Shown here: positions 58,745 to 64,000 of the stretch, one piece after another
How the letters are laid out: each line of letters starts with the position of its first letter
Position numbering within the stretch: position 1 is the first letter of the stretch
Assembly (NCBI GenBank): GCA_018257865.1
Contig: JAEUBA010000005.1
Coordinates: forward strand, 372,001-436,000
Length of the DNA: 64,000 bases
Reading direction: 5' to 3'
From: Stereocaulon alpinum
Taxonomy: Eukaryota > Ascomycota > Lecanoromycetes > Lecanorales > Stereocaulaceae
Notes under the pieces: model-generated
Seen by the model: only the letters and a program-made list of their open reading frames with translations
What the model was told of the DNA's origin: nothing
Database searches by the model: none
Made by a program: the position numbers and the translations under genes

Positions 58745-59344
58745 ACTACAAGCTGGCGTTGTTCCTTTTAGGAAATCATCATGTTCCTAACGCTATAGTG
58801 ACAGTATTTATTCAATCACTCGTCTTCCACGCTGACCTTGTGCGCTGCCTAGAGGCCCTGAACTCGCGATGGGCTTCTATACGTCTTGTCAAATCGATGG
58901 AGGGTATACACATCCCCGAACAGGTCGACGAGCTCCCTTAATGCAGACTTGCAGCTTTGGCGGACCGGCTAGGGTTCGTGTCTGCGTAAATTGGGTCGTT
59001 GAAACTCATGAACGAGCAGACTACTCCTCGGCGCCTGCTCCTCAGCCACAGGCCCTCCCGTCCCTCGGTCGTGGTCTGGCCCCTTCTCTCGAGGTCTATA
59101 CTGCATTACGTTGGTCTATCTTGGATAAGCGTAGGACATTGGACTCGCGAGCGCCACAAGGGCTTAGTGTACATGATTTCCTTCTAGAACAGAAACCAAA
59201 TCCAACCCAGAACAATCCATCTGCATTCTTCCTCGCAGCAATCAATATCACATCCAACACCTGTATGTCCCAATAGGGATGACAATCGCATGTCATATGC
59301 GGTGAGTAGAAAGAGCCGTATCTTTTGGTTACCCGCGAAAAAGC
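58745..59344. other. Island DNA with short open frames, nothing recognised
   Basis: The frame at 58869-59276 overlaps others and lacks family features. The region may be further transposon remnant, since it follows the chromodomain fragment directly. Confidence 0.4.
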
Positions 59345-59878
59345 CTAGTGGATGGGCTCTTGAAGGCTCACAGCAGTGTTCACCCATTTCTGCTGAACAA
59401 TCTCTTCCGCCACGAGACGTCGAATAACCCGGATTGTCCAACCCTGACAGGTTTCCGTAATGGCGGCTTGGTTTGGTGCTCTTGGCGCGGCCTCATGAGT
59501 AGCCCAATGGTGTATCCTTGCAGCCTGTTGCTCGGTAGGCCGGGCGATGATGTACGAGTCTTTGTAGGATTGAGATCTCAGAATATTGGTGTTGTTGACA
59601 TGGGCATAGTGCATGGCAAGAGCGTCCCCCTTCACCTGGAAGACGACGCCTGGCTGACCCTCACTGGCAAGAAAAAGTGACCAGTGATTTGGTTCGCCAA
59701 TGATCTGCTCCTGCCGAACAAGTTTGAGCTCCAAGGGAGAATCTCCAGTAGGAGGCGGGCTGTCTGCCCTTTTCCATTCTTTCGTGCCCACTCGACGTTT
59801 CCACTGCTTTCCCTCAGAGGTCGTATACTGCCAATTCCCATGAGTTTGAATTTGGGGGCTAGACATCTGGATTGCCAT
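59345..59878 (-). CDS. Orphan fungal protein of unknown function, 177 aa
   Basis: This is a single exon starting MAIQMSSPQIQTHGNWQY. The protein has a compact alpha/beta appearance: ELKLVRQEQIIGEPNHWSLF, GVVFQVKGDALAMHYAH, then NQAAITETCQGWTIRVIRRL and a terminal helix. I recall this pattern from lineage-specific fungal families found in many copies near repeats, but I cannot name a domain. Its coding quality (no stops, balanced composition) contrasts with the surrounding repeats, so it is likely a real gene inside the island. Confidence 0.6.
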   Translation of the reverse strand: MAIQMSSPQIQTHGNWQYTTSEGKQWKRRVGTKEWKRADSPPPTGDSPLELKLVRQEQIIGEPNHWSLFLASEGQPGVVFQVKGDALAMHYAHVNNTNILRSQSYKDSYIIARPTEQQAARIHHWATHEAAPRAPNQAAITETCQGWTIRVIRRLVAEEIVQQKWVNTAVSLQEPIH

Positions 59879-60179
59879 AGAGCTTCAGTCTTTGCAATTT
59901 AGATCATCATATAGGGGAGATTCTCATACTGTTTGCTTTCCAGATCGTTCCTCTGTCTGTTATATATATAATTTGCCTTCGCCTCTAGTTGATTTATAGA
60001 GAAAGGAGACGATGGTCTGGCTTGCTGAGTAAGGTTAGTCTTTGCTATCTGGAATACAAGTTGTTGGGAAGTCTCACACTGTTTCGGGTTCGATTTCGTG
60101 AATCAGATAGTGCTTCTGGTTGATGTTATATTTATATGTCTGGCTCTGCTTCTGGTTGGCATCTGGGAAGGAATTGGTG
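59879..60179. other. Upstream region of the 177-aa gene
   Basis: About 300 bp carrying two diverged segments of a CTTTG..ATCTGGA..GTTG type; the pieces at 59930 and 60050 look loosely duplicated. No gene was seen. Confidence 0.35.
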
Positions 60180-60292
60180 CAACAGAGGTTGATATAAGTG
60201 AATAAAGTTCCGAGAATCGGGGGCTTCGGGGCTCCTCGGAACTTTATTCACTTATATCAACTTTATTCACTCATATCAACCCCTGTTGGTGG
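60180..60292. mobile_element. Hairpin element related to the 57720 element, right arm partly doubled
   Basis: The left arm from 60180 reads CAACAGAGGTTGATATAAGT followed by GAATAAAGTTCCGAGA. The right side, to about 60289, carries its reverse complement and then a second, partial reverse-complement copy ending in CCCCTGTTG. Arms share the CAACAG..GTTGA and AATAAAGTTCCGAG blocks with the first hairpin, so both belong to one family. Confidence 0.75.
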
Positions 60293-60302
60293 GTACTATG
60301 TA

Positions 60303-60429
60303 TGACTTTATCGGACTTTGAATATTAGGAGATCCCGGTCACGGGGCTTGGGGGCTCCTCAGAACTTCATTGACTTAACTCATATCAAATGACTTTATCG
60401 GACTTTGAATACTAGGAGATCCCGGTCAA
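60303..60429. repeat. 40-bp direct repeat, 87 bp apart
   Basis: The block starting TGACTTTATCGGACTTTGAA is present at 60303-60342 and 60390-60429 with one T/C difference. The spacer holds another copy of CTCCTC-AGAACTT-CATTGACTT, akin to the hairpin arms. It is probably produced by duplication during element rearrangement. Confidence 0.8.
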
Positions 60430-60464
60430 TAGCTTAATAGTTAAGCGCAAGTATGAAAATATAT

Positions 60465-61118
60465 TTGAGAGGTTTAGCAATTTTTTTTATAGCAAATTAT
60501 CCTTACATACAGGCTTCCGAATCTGGATCTTGGTAGCGTTAAGCCTAATGTAATAAGACCGTGTTAGAATCCGAGGATTACCCGAATTTTATCCAGTTCT
60601 TGTGTAAGGGGTAGATACGCTATAAGCCCTAATAGGGGCCTTCTAGGTATCGGACCCGATATCCTTGACTTTTGCTACTTCTAGGTGGCAGAGGGGTAGG
60701 GCTCTGGCCCGGAGTCTGTCTACTCCTTACATCTTGCGGGCGCAAAAGCGGAAGCTCCTTGCGGCTCAGATTTTGGGGGTATACCGCCAAAATTAGAGCG
60801 ACTATAAGTGCGAGTTTCTGTCACCTGAAATATTCTGCAAAAATTGCAATTGACACGTTCGGGCGGCGGCGACCTTACAATAAGCAGTAGCGGTATAGGT
60901 GGTCTATACAATAAGAGACGTTGATTCTAAAGTACGCTTACTACATTTGGAGGACCGCTAGGACAGAAGGGGTACTAAATTCCTATGAGATTTATTTTCA
61001 ACTTATGAAAAAAAATCTCATAGGACGCCTACCAAGTCGTCTAGAATAGGTAAGACTTGCAACGCTTACCCAATTCGTTAGGAGAACTTCTATGAAAACT
61101 TTTTGCTAAACCTCTCAA
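60465..61118. mobile_element. 654-bp element with 16-bp terminal inverted repeats
   Basis: TTGAGAGGTTTAGCAA at 60465-60480 is exactly inverted at 61103-61118; homology continues imperfectly for about 12 more bases inward. The interior has no protein frame above background. It contains a perfect 12-bp inverted repeat (60982-60993 and 61013-61024, CCTATGAGATTT). Flanks do not show an obvious target-site duplication beyond T/A runs. A non-autonomous DNA transposon is the likeliest reading. Confidence 0.65.
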
Positions 61119-62182
61119 TTTAATCCTTGACCTAGTATATTGGCAGTCATCTCACCAGGGGAAGGAACATCATTCCTCATCAGGATGCCCAAACCTGATC
61201 AGTTGGTTTCTGTTCAATGAAGTTCCATAATATTGATTGGATCCCACCTTCTCACAGAGGTCCTACCACGCGCCGCGCTCCAGAAGGATCAATACCTAAT
61301 ATGCTTTAGGAATCACCTTTGCTGTGTCTTATCCGAGCACAAGTGTAGCCCACATATCGCGCGCGTAGTAGATTATGCGTGTCGCTGAGAGAAGCATCAT
61401 ACCAATTACATCTGTTGAATTCCGGAGAATTGATCTGAGAAGACATTCTATCTATGTAAGCTGAGGTCTCGAAACGTGTTACTCGTGATGTGACAACCCT
61501 ACCAAGTAACACTGGCAAATCCCTCAACACACATCCTGCTACCTGATTGGTATTTAAACTCGCACCGACAGCACGAATACCCAGGCGTTTCGGATCTACC
61601 CCTCCTGCAACAGAGAACATTCGACTACAAGTTTGCGCCTCGAGAATTGATCCAGTCACAGATCTCTTCGTGCTTAAGTGAACGGGAATAGCATATTATG
61701 CAACTTCTGTATAAAGGATTCTCAAATGAGAGCATGTTTTGTTATTGGTAGTTCAGCCTGGTGCAAAAGACCGTCATGTCAGCTCATTATCGGCCCGCTA
61801 AATTTAGCCGGCAAATTGCCGATCCCTCTTTAAAAAGCCCCGTCGGAAATTCCTAAATACATTTGCGACGGCGTTGTAGGTGTTGAAACATATACACAAA
61901 ACATCTCTCCAACTCCCCGATAACAAAGACTAAAAAGAGACTCTGTTATAAAACGGCCGGACCAAGTAGGGTTTGCATTGTCCTACCATCTCCTGCCTTA
62001 CCTACTTTTGCCCATCCACATATACTCTATCACCATTGTATATCTACCCTTGCTACCGAGCTGCCATCTTTATCGTAGCTCTCACGAGCCAATCTCGCCC
62101 TTGTTTAGGTTGTACCAAATGGTGGATTTGAGTATGCTCTCTACCGTGGGGTATTCGGTCGATACACACTGACGTGAAATAG
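61119..62182. other. Island DNA with no supported gene
   Basis: A 117-codon minus frame (61306-61659) opens only with an alternative start codon and has no family features. A 64-codon plus frame at 61978-62172 may include a 5' exon of the kinase-like gene, but no splice join keeps frame. Confidence 0.4.
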
Positions 62183-62946
62183 GCGACGACGACAGTGATG
62201 GCGAGGTTCGCATCCTTAGCCGGCAAGCAGGGGGCCATGTGACTTGCCATGATAACAACCTTGTCTGCAAATACGGTCACCGTGTGCGGTATAACGAAGA
62301 AGTCGCCATGCGGCTCGTAAAGCAGTACACCAACGTCCCAATCCCGAGAATCATCTTCTCAATCTACAGCCCCGGAATCGGCCAAATAGGCATGAGCTTT
62401 GTACCTGGTGTCACACTGGAGTCAATTTGGGACGGGCTTGATGAGTGCAACAAAGCGCGATTGTGTGTTGAGATTTGGACAATGATTGCCCAGTGGCAAC
62501 AGATACCACCTCCCCCTCATCTGGCCCACCTCTACCAGTGCCTTGCCGATGGTTCCCCAGCCACAACAGATCCACTTCTTCAGGACCTTGAAGACCCCCC
62601 CAGATCTCTCTATACTGATGAAGCTGTCCGTCATCGTATTTACCAACGCTACCTCCATTATAACGGATTACGGTACGCGGACAGCTTGCTTAGCATGTTG
62701 CCCCAGTCCAAGGTTTCTCTCTTTACCCACGGAGATGTTGCCCCGCGCAACATCATGGTTGATAAGGATTGCCGTATTACCGGCATTATTGACTGGGAGC
62801 TGGCAGGGTGGTATCCGGAGTACTGGGAGTACGCGAACATTATGAAACCCACGCGGGACAAAGACTGGCAGAGTTGGATGGATCGAACTGCAATGCAGCG
62901 ATGGGACCTCTCAGGAATCACAGCGGCGAGGCGAGTGCTGTTTTGA
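62183..62946 (+). CDS. Aminoglycoside-phosphotransferase (APH) fold kinase-like protein, 5' end uncertain
   Basis: The frame is open from just after a TGA at 62170-62172. It could start with a spliced exon after the TAG acceptor at 62180-62182, since no in-frame ATG precedes the conserved region. Kinase-like motifs are the lobe 1 strand NNLVCKYGHRVRYNEEVAM with the ATP-binding Lys, the hinge region IGQIGMSFVPGVTLESIWD, the catalytic loop LFTHGDVAPRNIMVD (H-G-D-x-x-x-x-N), and the metal-binding IIDWELAGWYPEYWEY. This fold is heavily expanded in filamentous fungi. Its substrate is unknown, and it should not be read as antibiotic resistance. It may be 5'-truncated by the island. Confidence 0.7.
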
Positions 62947-63154
62947 TGCTCAACCCAGCAAGATAACGCAGTAAGTAGATATCCTATGTATTAAATTCAT
63001 ATATCTACTTATCTATGGATGTATAGCTATCTAGAAGCCTTTTTTCTAGACTCTTAGGGGTTTCAGGTATAGCCTCCTGTGGAGAAATACACTTAGAACT
63101 ATACGCTAGAATTTCAGTCTATGCAAGGGTCTGTTCTAGAGATAAGCGGAGTTT

Positions 63155-63182
63155 TGATTCGTGATTCGTGATTCGTGATTCG
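63155..63182. repeat. Four-copy 7-bp tandem repeat TGATTCG
   Basis: TGATTCG is repeated four times without error. It is a simple minisatellite-like tract 10 bp before the telomere-like motif. Confidence 0.9.
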
Positions 63183-63192
63183 TCAGCCCTAT

Positions 63193-63209
63193 TTAGGGTT
63201 AGGGTTGGG
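63193..63209. repeat. Short interstitial telomere-like repeat
   Basis: TTAGGGTTAGGGTTGGG consists of two perfect fungal telomere units and one degenerate one. So short a tract can arise by chance or by break repair. Confidence 0.6.
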
Positions 63210-63379
63210 CTATTTGCATGCCCCTCCACACATTGCTTCTAATTGTAACTTTGTACTGTATAACCTAAAGTTACAGCAGCAAGTAAATATGGAGAAATTT
63301 GGCCAGGGTGGAGGAGTACTTGTTCTGCCATCCAGTCTGTGGGACTTTTGTCGCGATTCACAGACCTAGCTAACTTTAC

Positions 63380-64000
63380 ATGCATTTAGGAATCCTCGAA
63401 TTATGGCATGCATTCCGATACCTTCTGGTCTTCGGGGCATGCATTGCCGGCGTTGCTACCTACATCTACACAGAACGGAGGTCACGAAGGATGAAGCCTT
63501 CCTCATCGCCCTTTGCAACTACTCCAAATGCCGCGTTTGTTACGGTGGAGAAGTCAAGCTGGCTCGAGAAGAAGCCTCCCACCAGCAAGATCGGGGAGAA
63601 CAACATAGGTCTGAACTGGGAGCCGGCAGTATCAGATGTGAGATTGGAGGAAAAGCTGGAGGGTGCTAGTACCCGTGTTCAAACAACGCCGAAAAGAGTG
63701 AAGGGTTCGAAAATATTGAAGAAGCCAATGCTAGAGGAACACCAACAACCTCTCACCACGCAGATACAGCCAGTCGTCTTCTTCTCATCTTTGACAGGGA
63801 AGACCGAGGAAATGGCCAACATATTACTGAAGGACTTGGAAGAATCGTTGAAAGACCAGAGGGCAATGATAAAGGTACCTCAGATTCATGATCTATCGTA
63901 CATCGACTATGACGACTACTTCGTCGGACCTCCACAACCTGATGGGCTCGCTGAAAATGTTCAGTACTTCTACCTCATACTTCTACCAAGCTACGACATA
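63380..64000 (+). CDS. TYW1-like tRNA 4-demethylwyosine synthase, N-terminal part (cut by window end)
   Basis: TYW1 makes the tricyclic precursor of wybutosine at position 37 of tRNA-Phe. Fungal enzymes have an N-terminal membrane helix, a flavodoxin-like domain and a radical-SAM domain. Here ATG 63380 opens MHLGILELWHAFRYLLVFGA with a hydrophobic segment (LLVFGACIAGVATYIY), then a polar linker. The flavodoxin-like domain begins at about residue 133: PVVFFSSLTGKTEEMANILL, later IHDLSYIDYDDYFV and YFYLILLPSYDI, which is a recognisable TYW1 string. The radical-SAM Cys cluster lies beyond the window. No intron is needed in the visible 207 codons. Confidence 0.85.
   Translation, partial: MHLGILELWHAFRYLLVFGACIAGVATYIYTERRSRRMKPSSSPFATTPNAAFVTVEKSSWLEKKPPTSKIGENNIGLNWEPAVSDVRLEEKLEGASTRVQTTPKRVKGSKILKKPMLEEHQQPLTTQIQPVVFFSSLTGKTEEMANILLKDLEESLKDQRAMIKVPQIHDLSYIDYDDYFVGPPQPDGLAENVQYFYLILLPSYDI

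Larger units (their letters stand above)
62947..63379. other. Intergenic region with simple repeats
   Basis: It holds the (TGATTCG)4 tract and the TTAGGG units listed separately, and the TYW1 promoter. No gene was recognised. Confidence 0.5.

Noticed and set aside
61306..61659. 117-codon minus-strand frame in the island
   Set aside because: It opens only with an alternative start codon, has no recognised motif and lies in repeat-rich DNA.

Overview
The window is nuclear DNA from a filamentous ascomycete. The genes carry short GT-AG introns (mostly 42-140 nt) with GTAAGT, GTGAGT or GTACGT-like donors. The gene set is also typical of Pezizomycotina: a divergent ATP-citrate lyase gene pair, a cytoplasmic dynein heavy chain with only two introns, an AA9 polysaccharide monooxygenase and a TauD-type dioxygenase. 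A dothideomycete (Pleosporales-like) host is my inference from the overall flavour and is not proven. All exon structures below were joined by hand from splice signals and reading frame. Total coding lengths were checked to be multiples of three.

Layout. 1-470: 3' end of a gene that is possibly tRNA(Ile)-lysidine synthetase-like. 827-1872 (-): secreted, probably GPI-anchored protein. 2314-7121: ATP-citrate lyase subunit 2 (-) and subunit 1 (+) sharing a 974-bp promoter region. 7641-8358 (-): DNA polymerase delta fourth subunit. 8822-9856 (+): class 1 dihydroorotate dehydrogenase-like enzyme, followed by a 100-bp tandem duplication. 10649-13907 (-): DDHD-domain phospholipase. 14445-15248 (-): F-box-like protein. 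15708-17526 (-): conserved unknown with 23-residue repeats. 19073-19916 (-): a frame broken by four TGA codons. 19961-24621: divergent cytochrome P450 and phenol-hydroxylase-like flavoprotein. 25033-38232 (+): dynein heavy chain, 4363 residues. 38731-39987 (-): membrane GNAT acetyltransferase. 41112-42727 (-): adenylosuccinate synthetase. 43867-45486 (+): AA9 LPMO with a C-terminal chitin-binding domain. 46021-47018 (+): divergent histone H4 variant. 47440-48992 (-): decayed second adenylosuccinate synthetase. 49264-52230 (-): large protein with a Zip2/SHOC1-like (XPF-related) C-terminus. 52900-54250 (-): TauD dioxygenase. 56441-57465 (-): PQ-loop membrane protein. 57720-62200: repeat-rich island with hairpin elements, a chromodomain fragment, a small orphan gene and a 16-bp-TIR element. 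62183-62946 (+): aminoglycoside-phosphotransferase-like kinase. 63380-64000 (+): N-terminus of TYW1, cut by the window end.

Functional links. The two ACL subunits form one cytosolic enzyme supplying acetyl-CoA. The P450 and flavoprotein monooxygenase share a promoter and could act on one aromatic or secondary substrate. The rest is mostly housekeeping, with accessory DNA concentrated at 17.5-24.6 kb and after 54 kb. The most interesting items are the intron-rich histone H4 variant with a long N-terminal extension, the intron-rich decayed ADSS paralog close to the working ADSS, the TGA-only interrupted frame, and the paired hairpin elements of the 57.7-60.3 kb island.
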